NCBI RefSeq assembly: GCF_020215645.1
Contig: NZ_CP084058.1
Span: 9,796,001-9,860,000 of the forward strand
Length of the DNA stretch: 64,000 nucleotides
Source: Nonomuraea gerenzanensis
GTDB lineage: Bacteria; Actinomycetota; Actinomycetes; Streptosporangiales; Streptosporangiaceae
Direction: 5' to 3'
A program made the translations under genes and the position numbers. The notes beneath the pieces were generated by a model. That model saw nothing but the letters and a program-made list of their open reading frames with translations. It ran no database searches and was not told the origin of the DNA. Within the stretch, counting starts at the first letter, position 1. Every line of letters begins with the position of its first letter. Positions 36,144 to 44,980 of this stretch are shown in pieces.

Positions 36144-36157
36144 GGGACTTTAGGCCC
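36144..36157. promoter_or_regulatory. DosR-like box upstream of gap
   Basis: GGGACTTTAGGCCC differs by one base from the mycobacterial DosR core GGGACTWWAGTCCC. It is 58 bp upstream of the gap start and is the closest match in the window to the mycobacterial form. Confidence 0.65.
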
Positions 36158-36182
36158 TGAGATGCCGAGCCCGGGACGGCAA

Positions 36183-36211
36183 GGCCCCCACTGGCGAGAC
36201 CAGTGGGGGCC
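36183..36211 (-). terminator. Hairpin after phosphoketolase
   Basis: GGCCCCCACTGG (36183-36194) and CCAGTGGGGGCC (36200-36211) form a perfect 12-bp stem with a 5-nt loop. It lies 15 bp past the phosphoketolase stop and separates it from gap downstream. Confidence 0.75.
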
Positions 36212-36226
36212 GCTCGTCGCGTCCGC

Positions 36227-38659
36227 TCAGCCCTTCTGCGCCCAGTCCCCCAGCGACCAGTCACGCACCTCGGGCATGTCCTCCAGATGCTCGACCACGT
36301 ACGCCTGGTGCTCGGCGAGCTTGCGCTCGCACCAGGCCATCAGCTCGCTCGCGCCGCGCGGCAGCCGCCGGGCGTTGTTGAGGGCGTCCATCACCAGGTG
36401 ATACCGGGACGCCCGGTTGCGCACCGTCATGTCGAACGGCGTGGTGGTGGTGCCCTCCTCGATGAAGCCACGCACCCGGAACCGGTCGGCGTCCGGACGT
36501 CCGTGCACCAGCTGATGGATGGCACCGGGATAGCCGTGGAAGGCGAACACCACATCCACGGTGTCAGTGAACAGCTCGGTGAACAGCGTCCCGCTCATCC
36601 CGTGCGGATGGTCCTTCGGCCGCGGCAGCGTCATCAGGTCCACGACGTTGACCACCCGCACCTTGAACCCGGGCAGCCGCTCCTTGAGGATCTGCGCCGC
36701 CGCGACCGTCTCCATGGTGACCACGTCCCCGGCGCAGGCCAGCACGATGTCGGGGTCGCTGGTGCCGTCGTCGGTGCCGGCCCACTCCCAGATCCCGGCG
36801 CCGCGGGCGCAGTGCTCGATCGCCTCATCGATGCTCAGCCACTGCAGCTGCGGCTGCTTGTCGATGACGATGAGGTTGATGTACGAGCGTGAACGCAGGC
36901 AGTGGTCGGCCACCGACAGCAGGCAGTTGGCGTCCGGCGGCAGATAGACGCGGGCCACGTCACCACGCTGGGTCAGCACCACCTGGATCAGGCCGGGCCC
37001 CTGGTGGGAGAAGCCGTTGTGGTCGTTGCGCCAGGCGGTCGAGGTGAGCAGCACGTTCAGACTGGGCACCTTGGCCCGCCAGGGCAGCCGGGTCGCCTCC
37101 TGCAGCCACTTGCCGTGCTGCACCGTCTGCGAGGCGCTGACCATCGCGAACGCCTCATAGGTGGCGAACATGCCGTGCCGCCCGGTCAGCGTGTAGCCCT
37201 CCAGCCAGCCATGGCAGTTGTGCTCCGACAACACCTCCATCACCCGCCCGTCCCGGCTGATCGCCACGTCGTCATCGGTGACGCATTCGGCGAAGGCCCG
37301 ATCGGAGACCTCGAACACCGCGCCGAGCCGGTTGCTGTTGGTCTCGTCCGGGCAGAACAGCCGGAAGCTGTCGGGATTGTCGCGGTAGACGTCGCGCAGC
37401 AGCTCGCCGAGCCGGCGGGTCGACTCCACCCGCGTCTGCGCCGGTTGCGGCACCTCCACGGCGTAGTCGCGGAAGTCGGGCAGGGCCAGGTCGCGGGTCA
37501 GCAGGCCGCCGTTGGCGTGCGGGCTGGCGCTCATCCGCAGCTCGCCCTTCGGGGCCAGCGCGCGTACCAGCTCGGAGGGCGCGCCGGTGGCGTCGAACAG
37601 CTCTTCCGGCCGGTACGAGCGCAGCCAGTCCTCCAGGATGGCCAGGTGCTCGGGGTTGTCGCGCACCCCGGACAGCGGCACCTGGTGCGAGCGCCACGTG
37701 CCCTCCATCTGCACGCCGTCCACCTGGCCGGGCCCGGTCCAGCCCTTGGGCGAGCGCAGCACGATCAGCGGCCACCGCGGGCGGCTCCCGTCCCAGCCGC
37801 CGGTACGGGCCGCGTGCTGGATGGCGCGGATCCTCGCCCAGGCGTCGGCCAGCGTCGCGGCGAACCGGTGGTGCATGCCGGGCAGGTCGGAGCCCGCCAC
37901 CTCCAGCACCTCGTACCCGTGGCCCTCCAGCAGCCGCCGCACCTCATCGGGGTCCTTGCGGGACAGCACGGTGGGGCCCGCGATCTTCGCGCCGTTCAGG
38001 TGCAGGATCGGCAGCACGGCGCCGTCGCGTTCGGGGTTGAGGAACGACACGCCCTTCCACGACCCCTCCAGCGGCCCCGTCTCGGCCTCCCCGTCACCCA
38101 CCACCGCCACGGCCAGCAGGTCCGGGTTGTCCATCACCGCGCCGAACGCGTGCACCAGCACGTACCCCAGCTCGCCACCCTCGTGGACGGAGCCCGGGGT
38201 GGTCACCGAGACGTGGCTGGGGATGCCGCCCGGGCTGGAGAACTGCCGGAACAGCCGCAGCATCCCGGCCTCGTCCTGGCCGACGTGCGGGTAGATCTCG
38301 CTGTACGTGCCCTCCAGGTAGCCGGCGGCCACCAGCGCCGGGCCGCCGTGCCCGGGCCCGGCGAGGTAGATCGCCTGCTGGCCGGTGTGCCGGATGAGCC
38401 GGGAGACGTGCGCGTAGATCAGTGACAGGCCCGGGCTGGTGCCCCAGTGGCCCAGCAGGCGCGGCTTGATGTGCCGTGGCGCCAGCGGTTCGCGCAGCAG
38501 CGGATTGCCCTGCAAGTAGATCTGCCCGATCGTGAGGTAGTTGTTCGCCCGCCACCAGGCGTCCAGCTGGTCGATCTCCCCGGCCTCCGGGGCGGCCAGC
38601 CCGCGCAGCAGCTCCTCATCGACGGCCTTGCGGATCTGCTCCTCCGACACCTCGGTCAT
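36227..38659 (-). CDS. xfp: Phosphoketolase (xylulose-5-P/fructose-6-P)
   Basis: This 810-residue thiamine-diphosphate enzyme cleaves xylulose-5-phosphate or fructose-6-phosphate to acetyl phosphate plus a sugar phosphate. Family blocks are visible: LLGHWGTSPGLSLIYAH, AGPGHGGPALVAAGYLEG, VVGDGEAETGPLEGSWKG (ThDP-binding GDG) and GWLEGYTLTGRHGMFATYEAF. The length matches the family (~800). I prefer the second ATG (38659): AGAAGGGA lies 6 bp upstream of it, whereas it abuts the ATG at 38665. With acetate kinase (not seen here) it would give ATP without respiration. It lies 52 bp after a USP gene and is probably in its operon. Confidence 0.93.
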   Translation of the reverse strand: MTEVSEEQIRKAVDEELLRGLAAPEAGEIDQLDAWWRANNYLTIGQIYLQGNPLLREPLAPRHIKPRLLGHWGTSPGLSLIYAHVSRLIRHTGQQAIYLAGPGHGGPALVAAGYLEGTYSEIYPHVGQDEAGMLRLFRQFSSPGGIPSHVSVTTPGSVHEGGELGYVLVHAFGAVMDNPDLLAVAVVGDGEAETGPLEGSWKGVSFLNPERDGAVLPILHLNGAKIAGPTVLSRKDPDEVRRLLEGHGYEVLEVAGSDLPGMHHRFAATLADAWARIRAIQHAARTGGWDGSRPRWPLIVLRSPKGWTGPGQVDGVQMEGTWRSHQVPLSGVRDNPEHLAILEDWLRSYRPEELFDATGAPSELVRALAPKGELRMSASPHANGGLLTRDLALPDFRDYAVEVPQPAQTRVESTRRLGELLRDVYRDNPDSFRLFCPDETNSNRLGAVFEVSDRAFAECVTDDDVAISRDGRVMEVLSEHNCHGWLEGYTLTGRHGMFATYEAFAMVSASQTVQHGKWLQEATRLPWRAKVPSLNVLLTSTAWRNDHNGFSHQGPGLIQVVLTQRGDVARVYLPPDANCLLSVADHCLRSRSYINLIVIDKQPQLQWLSIDEAIEHCARGAGIWEWAGTDDGTSDPDIVLACAGDVVTMETVAAAQILKERLPGFKVRVVNVVDLMTLPRPKDHPHGMSGTLFTELFTDTVDVVFAFHGYPGAIHQLVHGRPDADRFRVRGFIEEGTTTTPFDMTVRNRASRYHLVMDALNNARRLPRGASELMAWCERKLAEHQAYVVEHLEDMPEVRDWSLGDWAQKG

Positions 38660-38711
38660 CAGCACATTCCCTTCTCAGCGGTTAAGCGGAAAATCTTGGA
38701 CAGTGGGTGGG

Positions 38712-39488
38712 TCAGGTCGCGCGGACGACCGCCACCGGGCAGCGCGCGTGGTGCAGGACACCCCGGCCGACCGAGCCGAGCAGCGCCGAGCCACGTCCGC
38801 GAGAGCCCACCACCAGCAGGTCCGCCTCGCCCGACGCGTCCACCGGATGGCCCACGAACGCCTGCTCGATCACCGTCACCTGCGGATACTTCTTCTGCAA
38901 CGTCTCCAGCAGCTCCACGGCCGGCGGCTGCCCGGCCCCCGCCGGCGTCCGGCTGTGCAGGATCCGCAGCGTGCTGTCCCGCAGGGCGGCCTGCTCGAAG
39001 GCGTAGGCCAGGGCAGGCCCGGACGCGGGCGAGTCGTCCACCCCGGCCACCACCTGCCCGTAACAGGGCCGCAGCTCGCCCCGCACCACGACCACCGGGC
39101 AGGACGCCTCCCCGGCGACGTGATCGCTGACCGAGCCGAGCAGGGCACCGGCGAGCGCTCCCCGCCCCCGGCTGCCGACGACCAGTTCGGTGGCCTCGCC
39201 CGCCAGGTCACACAGCGCCGGCGCGGCGGCCCCCTCCACCGTTCGCGTGCTCACCTCGACCGTGGGCCGGCGCTCGTGCACCAGCGCCAGCGCCTCGTTC
39301 AGCACCTTGCGGCCCGCGCGCAGCACCGAGTCGGGCAGGGCGGCGTTCGCGAATCCGGCGATCTGGTACGGCGCGCGATCCAGCGCGTGGACCAGCAGCA
39401 AGGGCTCGTGCATGCGATGCGCGTCGGCGGCGGCCCAGGCGACGGCCGCCCGCGAAGGCACGGACCCGTCGACACCTGCAACGATCAT
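38712..39488 (-). CDS. Universal stress protein, two domains
   Basis: The protein has 258 residues and two UspA domains: MIVAGVDGSVPSRAAVAW with VVGSRGRGALAGALLGSVSDHVAGEASCPVVVV, and VVAGVDDSPASGPALAYAFE with VVGSRGRGSALLGSVGRGVLHHARCPVAVV. The second ATP-loop lacks a few residues between the glycines compared with the first. It starts at the ATG at 39488, since the longer frame adds a non-conserved tail. A DosR-like box lies 54 bp upstream, and phosphoketolase follows on the same strand. Confidence 0.9.
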   Translation of the reverse strand: MIVAGVDGSVPSRAAVAWAAADAHRMHEPLLLVHALDRAPYQIAGFANAALPDSVLRAGRKVLNEALALVHERRPTVEVSTRTVEGAAAPALCDLAGEATELVVGSRGRGALAGALLGSVSDHVAGEASCPVVVVRGELRPCYGQVVAGVDDSPASGPALAYAFEQAALRDSTLRILHSRTPAGAGQPPAVELLETLQKKYPQVTVIEQAFVGHPVDASGEADLLVVGSRGRGSALLGSVGRGVLHHARCPVAVVRAT

Positions 39489-39541
39489 GGCTTCTCCTCC
39501 GTCACCGCTCCATGGGACCGCAGCCGGGACACCCGCGGACA

Positions 39542-39555
39542 GGGCCGGAAGTCCC
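39542..39555. promoter_or_regulatory. DosR-like box upstream of the USP-phosphoketolase unit
   Basis: GGGCCGGAAGTCCC keeps the outer GGG/CCC and the right half AGTCCC of the DosR core. It is 54 bp upstream of the USP start. Confidence 0.45.
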
Positions 39556-39658
39556 ACGAGCCCAAGGCCCAAGGCCACCCGCCGAGCAGTGGCGGCCCCG
39601 CACCTTGTGCGGGGCTTGACGTCCTGCTTCGCCGGCTGGGCCCATCAGCGCGGTAGTC

Positions 39659-39672
39659 AGGACTTTCGCCCG
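39659..39672. promoter_or_regulatory. DosR-like box upstream of the DUF4389 gene
   Basis: AGGACTTTCGCCCG has the left half of the mycobacterial form (GGACTTT) and a weak right half. It is 37 bp upstream of the start at 39709. Confidence 0.45.
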
Positions 39673-39708
39673 CAGGCGGTCGCGTGCGACCGGTGGTGCG
39701 CTGGTCGC

Positions 39709-40719
39709 ATGAGTACTTATCCGGTGCGGGTCGAGGCTCGCCTCGACGAACCGCTCAACCGTGGCCTCTGGATCGTGAAATGGTTCCTGGCGATCCCGCA
39801 TTACCTGGTCCTGAGCCTGCTGTGGATCGCCTTCGGCGTTCTCACCGTCGTGGCGTTCTTCGCGATCCTGTTCACCGGGCGCTACCCGCGCGCGCTGTTC
39901 GACTTCAACCTCGGCGTGCTGCGCTGGACCTGGCGGGTCGCCTACTACACCTACGGCGCCCTGGGCACCGACCGCTATCCGCCCTTCACCCTCGGCGCCG
40001 CCCCCGACTACCCGGCCACCCTGGAGATCGACTACCCGGAACGGCTCTCCCGCGGCCTCGTCCTGGTCAAATGGTGGCTGCTGGCCATCCCGCACTACCT
40101 CGTCGTGGGCCTGTTCACCAGCGGCAGCGTCATCTCCTGGAACGACGGCCTGCCCGACGGCGGCGGCGTCCTCTACACCCTCGACTGGGGCGGCCTCATC
40201 GGCCTGCTGGTCCTCATCGCGGCGCTCTGCCTGCTGTTCACCGGCCGCTATCCGCACGGCGTGCACGACCTCGTGCTCGGGCTGAACCGGTGGGCGATCC
40301 GAGTCGCCGCGTACGCCACGCTCATGACCGACGCCTACCCGCCGTTCAGGCTGGAACAGGGCGGCCACGAGCTGCCGCGCCTCGAACCCCCGCCCGCTTC
40401 TGCGCACACCCCCGCCCGGCACGGCGCCGCCTCCGTCGTGGCCCTCACCGCCGGCTCCGTCCTCGCCTTCGCCGGGCTCGTCACCGCGGCCACCGGTACG
40501 AGTGCCGCCCTGCTCGGCCGGGCCCGCGACACCGGCGGCTTCATCAGCACCGGCGCCCAGCGGGTGGCCGCCGCCCTCCCCTGGCTGGAAGGGCTGACGA
40601 CCGGGCTCTTCATCGCCACGGCGGTCCTGCTGGTCGCCGGCGCGGCGCTCATCCTGACCGGCATCCGCCTGGCCACCGTCCCGGCGTCAGCACCCGTACC
40701 CGTCACGCCGGCGCGTTGA
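39709..40719 (+). CDS. DUF4389 membrane protein
   Basis: This 336-residue integral membrane protein has two internal repeats of a DUF4389-type unit: RGLWIVKWFLAIPHYLVLSLLWIAFGV with FTGRYPRALFDFNLGVLRWTWRV, and RGLVLVKWWLLAIPHYLVVGLF with FTGRYPHGVHDLVLGLNRWAIRV. At least six helices follow in sum, with a Pro-rich cytoplasmic linker near residue 240. The function is unknown; the family is common in actinobacterial hypoxia clusters, as far as I recall. A second alcohol dehydrogenase follows 52 bp downstream and may be cotranscribed. Confidence 0.85.
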   Translation: MSTYPVRVEARLDEPLNRGLWIVKWFLAIPHYLVLSLLWIAFGVLTVVAFFAILFTGRYPRALFDFNLGVLRWTWRVAYYTYGALGTDRYPPFTLGAAPDYPATLEIDYPERLSRGLVLVKWWLLAIPHYLVVGLFTSGSVISWNDGLPDGGGVLYTLDWGGLIGLLVLIAALCLLFTGRYPHGVHDLVLGLNRWAIRVAAYATLMTDAYPPFRLEQGGHELPRLEPPPASAHTPARHGAASVVALTAGSVLAFAGLVTAATGTSAALLGRARDTGGFISTGAQRVAAALPWLEGLTTGLFIATAVLLVAGAALILTGIRLATVPASAPVPVTPAR

Positions 40720-40771
40720 CGCGCCCGCCCACCAGGAACAGGGCAGTCCGCCCCGGAGAAGGAGGTTTCCG

Positions 40772-41821
40772 ATGAAGGCACTGATCTATCACGGACCAGG
40801 CAGGCGCGCCTGGGAGGAGGCGCCCGACCCACAGCTCATCGACCCGACGGACGCGATCGTCCGCGTGGACGCCGTCACGATCTGCGGCACCGACCTGCAC
40901 ATCCTCAAGGGCGACGTGCCCGCTGTCGAGCCCGGCCGGATCCTCGGCCACGAGGCGGTCGGCACCGTCGTGCAGGCCGGCGGCACGGTCACCACCGTCG
41001 AGCGAGGCGACCGGGTGCTGGTCTCCTGCATCACCGCCTGCGGCCGCTGCCGCTACTGCCGCACCGCGATGTACGGGCAGTGCCTGGGCGGCGGCGGCTG
41101 GATCCTCGGCCACCGCATCGACGGCACTCAGGCCGAGTACGTACGGGTGCCGTTCGCCGACACCTCCACCCACCCGCTGCCCGGCGGCGTCACCAGCGAG
41201 GCGGCGCTCATGCTCGCCGACATCCTGCCCACCTCCTACGAGGTCGGCGTGCTGAACGGCCAGGTGCGGCCCGGCGACACCGTCGTGGTGGTCGGCGCCG
41301 GCCCCATCGGCCTGGCCGCCATCAGCACCGCGCAGTTGTTCACGCCGGCCCACATCGTCGCCGTGGACCTGGCCGTGTCCCGGCTGGAGGCCGCCAAGCG
41401 GCTCGGCGCGGACGTCCTCGTCGGCGCCGGCGACGACCCGGCCGCCGCGGTGGCCGAACTGACCGGCGGCCTGGGCGCGGACGTGGCCATCGAAGCGGTC
41501 GGCGTTCCCGAGACCTTCGAGCTGTGCACCCGGCTGGTCCGCCCCGGCGGTCACGTCGCCAACGTCGGCGTCCACGGCGCCCCCGCGACCCTGCACCTGG
41601 AGGAGCTGTGGATCCGTAACCTGACCATCACCACCGGTCTCGTCGACACCCACTCCACCCCGGCCCTGCTCGACATGGTGGCCGCGCACCGGCTCGACCC
41701 GACCACCTTCATCACCCACCGCTTCGGCCTGCACGACATGGAGGCCGCCTACCGGACGTTCTCCGACCCGGCGACCACCGGGGCGCTGAAGGTCGTCCTG
41801 TCCCGGGACGCGGACGGCTGA
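40772..41821 (+). CDS. Zinc-dependent alcohol dehydrogenase (second MDR)
   Basis: The enzyme has 349 residues. Catalytic zinc ligands are in TICGTDLHILKGD and RILGHEAVGTV; the structural zinc lobe is CGRCRYCRTAMYGQC; the Rossmann motif is VVGAGPIGLAAISTAQ with Asp in VAVDLA, suggesting NAD. The sequence (GGWILGHRIDGTQAEYVRVP) is closer to TDH/secondary alcohol-type dehydrogenases than to the first ADH. Substrate unassigned. The start follows a strong GAAGGAGG. Confidence 0.9.
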   Translation: MKALIYHGPGRRAWEEAPDPQLIDPTDAIVRVDAVTICGTDLHILKGDVPAVEPGRILGHEAVGTVVQAGGTVTTVERGDRVLVSCITACGRCRYCRTAMYGQCLGGGGWILGHRIDGTQAEYVRVPFADTSTHPLPGGVTSEAALMLADILPTSYEVGVLNGQVRPGDTVVVVGAGPIGLAAISTAQLFTPAHIVAVDLAVSRLEAAKRLGADVLVGAGDDPAAAVAELTGGLGADVAIEAVGVPETFELCTRLVRPGGHVANVGVHGAPATLHLEELWIRNLTITTGLVDTHSTPALLDMVAAHRLDPTTFITHRFGLHDMEAAYRTFSDPATTGALKVVLSRDADG

Positions 41822-41838
41822 ATGATCACCACGGCCCG

Positions 41839-42027
41839 TCACCGCCGTCGAGGCGCTGACGGGCCCAGCACCAGCACCCGCGGGGTGTGCGGGGTGAGGA
41901 AGGGCACGATCTGCCAGCCCGGGCGGGCGTTGACGGCGTACAGCAGGGCCCCGTCGATGACGGCGGCGATGGTGTAGCCGGTGCGGCGAGCGGCGGCCGG
42001 ACGCCGAATCGGCGCGTGCGTCTCCAT
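41839..42027 (-). pseudogene. Truncated small membrane protein
   Basis: The 62-residue product (RRTGYTIAAVIDGALLYAVNARPGWQIVPFLTPHTPRVLVLG) matches my recollection of the N-terminal third of a small four-helix actinobacterial membrane protein with the motif N-x-RPGW-x-PFLT. The remaining helices are missing: the frame ends in PSAPRRR. I take it as truncated, though a short real protein cannot be excluded. It is divergent from the cation ATPase and shares the DosR-like box at 42173. Confidence 0.45.
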
Positions 42028-42172
42028 CCTGAACCTCCAACGATTCTCAGGAGGGTCGTGATCTCCCGTAACGCTACGACCGGCAGCCCGCGGAGAGGCA
42101 GAGGCGAAGGTCGGCCCGCATTCGCCGGAAGGCCCCCGAAGCACCGGGAAGGCGCTTCCGACCCTCCGGATA

Positions 42173-42186
42173 GGGACCAACGTCCC
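42173..42186. promoter_or_regulatory. DosR-like box upstream of the cation ATPase
   Basis: GGGACCAACGTCCC (with flanking A and T making AGGGACCAACGTCCCT at 42172-42187) is one of the best palindromes of the set. It is only 35 bp upstream of the ATPase start at 42222. Confidence 0.65.
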
Positions 42187-42221
42187 TGTTTCCGGCGCCC
42201 CGATTTCGTGAACATCGTCAT

Positions 42222-44795
42222 GTGAACCAGCTGCGAGCGCCGGTGCCTCCACAGGAGAGCAAGGCGAGCACGGAGGACATGACGGTGACCCCATCGACCG
42301 GGCTGACGTCCGCCCAGGCGGCCGCACGGCTCGCACGCGACGGTGCCAACCTGCTCCCCCAGAAACCCCCTGTGCCCCTCTGGCGCCGCATCGCCGGCCA
42401 ACTGCGCGACCCGCTCATCATCGTCCTGCTCATCGCCGCGGTGCTGACCATCACCACCGGAGACTGGGCCGACGCCGCCGTCATCCTGCTGGTCATCGTG
42501 GTCAACACCACCGTCGGCGTGATCCAGGAGATCCGCGCCGACCGCGCCATCACCGCCCTGGCCCAGCTCGCCGGCCCGGAGGCCCGCGTCGTCCGCGACG
42601 GCCATCAGCAGCAGATCCCCTCCAGCGACATCGTCGTCGGAGACCTGCTCATCCTGGGCGAAGGTGACATCGTCCCCGCCGACGCCGACGTCACCGAATC
42701 AGCGGCCCTGCTCATCGACGAATCAGCCCTGACCGGCGAATCCGTACCGGTGGACAAACCCGCGAGCCGGCCGCTCTCCGCCGGCACCGTCGTCGTCCGC
42801 GGGCGCGGCCGGGCCCAGGTCACCGCCACCGGAGCGGCCAGCGCCAGCGGCCGCATCGCCACCCTCCTGGTCCAGGCCGCCACCCTCACCCCGCTGCAAC
42901 GCCGGCTGATGGGCGTCGGCCGGCTCCTGGCCGGCGTCGCCGTCCTGCTGTCAGCGGTGGTCCTCGCGCTGGGGCTGGTCCGCGGCCAGCCGGTGGAGCT
43001 GATGGTGATCACCGCCATCAGCCTCGTCGTCGCCGCCGTCCCCGAATCCCTGCCCGCCGTCGTCACCCTGAGCCTGGCCCTGGGGGCACGCCGGATGGCC
43101 GCCCGCCACGCCCTGGTCCGCAAACTCCCCGCGGTGGAGACCCTCGGCTCCGTCACCGCCCTGGCCACCGACAAGACCGGCACTCTCACCGAGGGCCGCA
43201 TGCTCGCCCGCCACCTGTGGACGCCGACGGCGCAGGCCACGATCAGCGGCACCGGCTACGCCCCCGAGGGCGAGATCACCGGCGACGCCGGATCCTTCGA
43301 GGCGCTGCTGACGGCGGCGACCCTCTGCAACGACGCCCGCCTGGCACCCCCGGCCGACGACACCGGCGAATGGGCCGCCCTGGGCGACCCCACCGAAGCC
43401 GCCCTGCTCACCGCCGCCGCCAAACTCGGCCTCGACCGCACCACCGTGCAGACTCGCCACCCCCGCCTGGCCGAGCTGCCCTTCGACAGCGACCGCAAGC
43501 GCATGACCACCCTGCACCAGCTCCCCGACGGCCGCACCCGGCTCATCTGCAAGGGCGCACCCGAAGCCCTGCTGCACCACCCCGTCCTGACCGACGAAGC
43601 CGACCTGCTCACCCGTGCCGCCACCCAGGCCGACGAGTTCGCCCGCGCCGGATACCGCGTCCTGGCGGTCGCGAGCACCGACCTCGACAGTCCCCCCACC
43701 ACCCTCGAAGAGCACGGCCTGTCCCTGATCGGCCTGATCGCCATCCTGGACCCACCCCGCCCGGCCGCCGCCACCGCCATCGCCGATTGCCGGCGTGCCG
43801 GCATCAAGCCCATCCTCATCACCGGCGACCACCCCGGCACCGCCCGCGCCATCGCCACCGAACTCGGCATCATCACCGACGGCGACCCCGTCATCGACTG
43901 CCGCGAACCCGGCGCCTTCGATCGAGGCCAGGCCGGCGTCTACGCCCGCGCCACCCCCGAGCAGAAACTCGACATCGTCCAGAACCTCCAGGACCAGGGC
44001 GGCGTCCTGGCCATGACCGGCGACGGCGTCAACGACGGCCCCGCGCTGCGCCGCGCCGACATCGGCGTGGCCATGGGGCGGCGCGGCACCGAGGTCGCCC
44101 GCCAGGCCGCCGACCTGGTCCTGGCCGACGACAACCTCGACACCGTGGTCGCCGCCGTCGAAGAAGGCCGCCGGGTGTACGCCAACATCCGCCGCTTCCT
44201 CGTCTACGGCCTGTCCGGCGGCGCCGCCGAGATCGCCGTGATGCTGCTCGGCCCGTTCGTCGGCCTCCCGCTGCCCCTGCTGCCCGCCCAGATCCTGTGG
44301 ATCAACCTGCTCACCCACGGCCTGCCGGGGGTGGCCCTGGGCGGCGAGCCGACCGTGCCGGGAGCCATGGCCGACCCGCCCCGCCCGCCCAGCCAGAGCA
44401 TCCTCGGTGCGGGCCTGTGGCAACGCGTCATCCGCATCGCCGTCGTCCTCACCGCCGTCACGCTCGGCGTCGCCCTCTGGGCCGCGGCCACCGGCCGCCC
44501 CTGGCAGAGCATGGCCTTCTTCGCCCTCGGCGCCACCCAGCTCGGCGTCGCCCTCGGCTCCCGCACCCGCCCCGGCTCCCTGGCCAACCCCATGCTGCTG
44601 TACGCCGTCGCAAGCGCGTTCGTCCTGCAACTGGCCGCCCTGTACCTGCCACCACTACGCCAGCTCCTCGGCACAGAACCACTCGATCTCAGCGACCTGC
44701 TGATCGTCACCGCACTGTCGGTACTCGGCTACGCCGCCGCCCGCCTCGACCGGATCCTCCACCCCTCCCCCCGTCCACAAGCGAACTCCGCCTGA
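42222..44795 (+). CDS. P-type cation-transporting ATPase (P2/CtpF-like)
   Basis: This 857-residue pump has the full P-type order: actuator TGESVP, membrane helices including PESLPAVVTLSLALGARRMA, phosphorylation site ATDKTGTLTEG, nucleotide-binding KGAPEALLHH, and hinge MTGDGVNDGPALRRADIGVAMG, then a C-terminal helix bundle. It resembles calcium-type P2 ATPases. In mycobacteria the DosR regulon includes the P-type ATPase CtpF, so the box at 42173 is a meaningful parallel. The ion is not certain. The start is a GTG at 42222; an ATG about 20 codons downstream is possible. Confidence 0.9.
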   Translation: MNQLRAPVPPQESKASTEDMTVTPSTGLTSAQAAARLARDGANLLPQKPPVPLWRRIAGQLRDPLIIVLLIAAVLTITTGDWADAAVILLVIVVNTTVGVIQEIRADRAITALAQLAGPEARVVRDGHQQQIPSSDIVVGDLLILGEGDIVPADADVTESAALLIDESALTGESVPVDKPASRPLSAGTVVVRGRGRAQVTATGAASASGRIATLLVQAATLTPLQRRLMGVGRLLAGVAVLLSAVVLALGLVRGQPVELMVITAISLVVAAVPESLPAVVTLSLALGARRMAARHALVRKLPAVETLGSVTALATDKTGTLTEGRMLARHLWTPTAQATISGTGYAPEGEITGDAGSFEALLTAATLCNDARLAPPADDTGEWAALGDPTEAALLTAAAKLGLDRTTVQTRHPRLAELPFDSDRKRMTTLHQLPDGRTRLICKGAPEALLHHPVLTDEADLLTRAATQADEFARAGYRVLAVASTDLDSPPTTLEEHGLSLIGLIAILDPPRPAAATAIADCRRAGIKPILITGDHPGTARAIATELGIITDGDPVIDCREPGAFDRGQAGVYARATPEQKLDIVQNLQDQGGVLAMTGDGVNDGPALRRADIGVAMGRRGTEVARQAADLVLADDNLDTVVAAVEEGRRVYANIRRFLVYGLSGGAAEIAVMLLGPFVGLPLPLLPAQILWINLLTHGLPGVALGGEPTVPGAMADPPRPPSQSILGAGLWQRVIRIAVVLTAVTLGVALWAAATGRPWQSMAFFALGATQLGVALGSRTRPGSLANPMLLYAVASAFVLQLAALYLPPLRQLLGTEPLDLSDLLIVTALSVLGYAAARLDRILHPSPRPQANSA

Positions 44796-44980
44796 GGAAC
44801 ACCGTGAGACGGCGGGGCGGGGCCGTCGCTCTTGCCGCTTCCGCGAGGACGTCCGCCGCAGGCCTGGGTGTGCCCGGTGTTGGCGCGGATGCGGGTGCGA
44901 CGGTTGCGCAACGCCGCACGACACGATCGAGGTGTCGTCGGGCGGCGCAGCGCCGCCCCGGAGGTGAGGAGTGATGCGGC

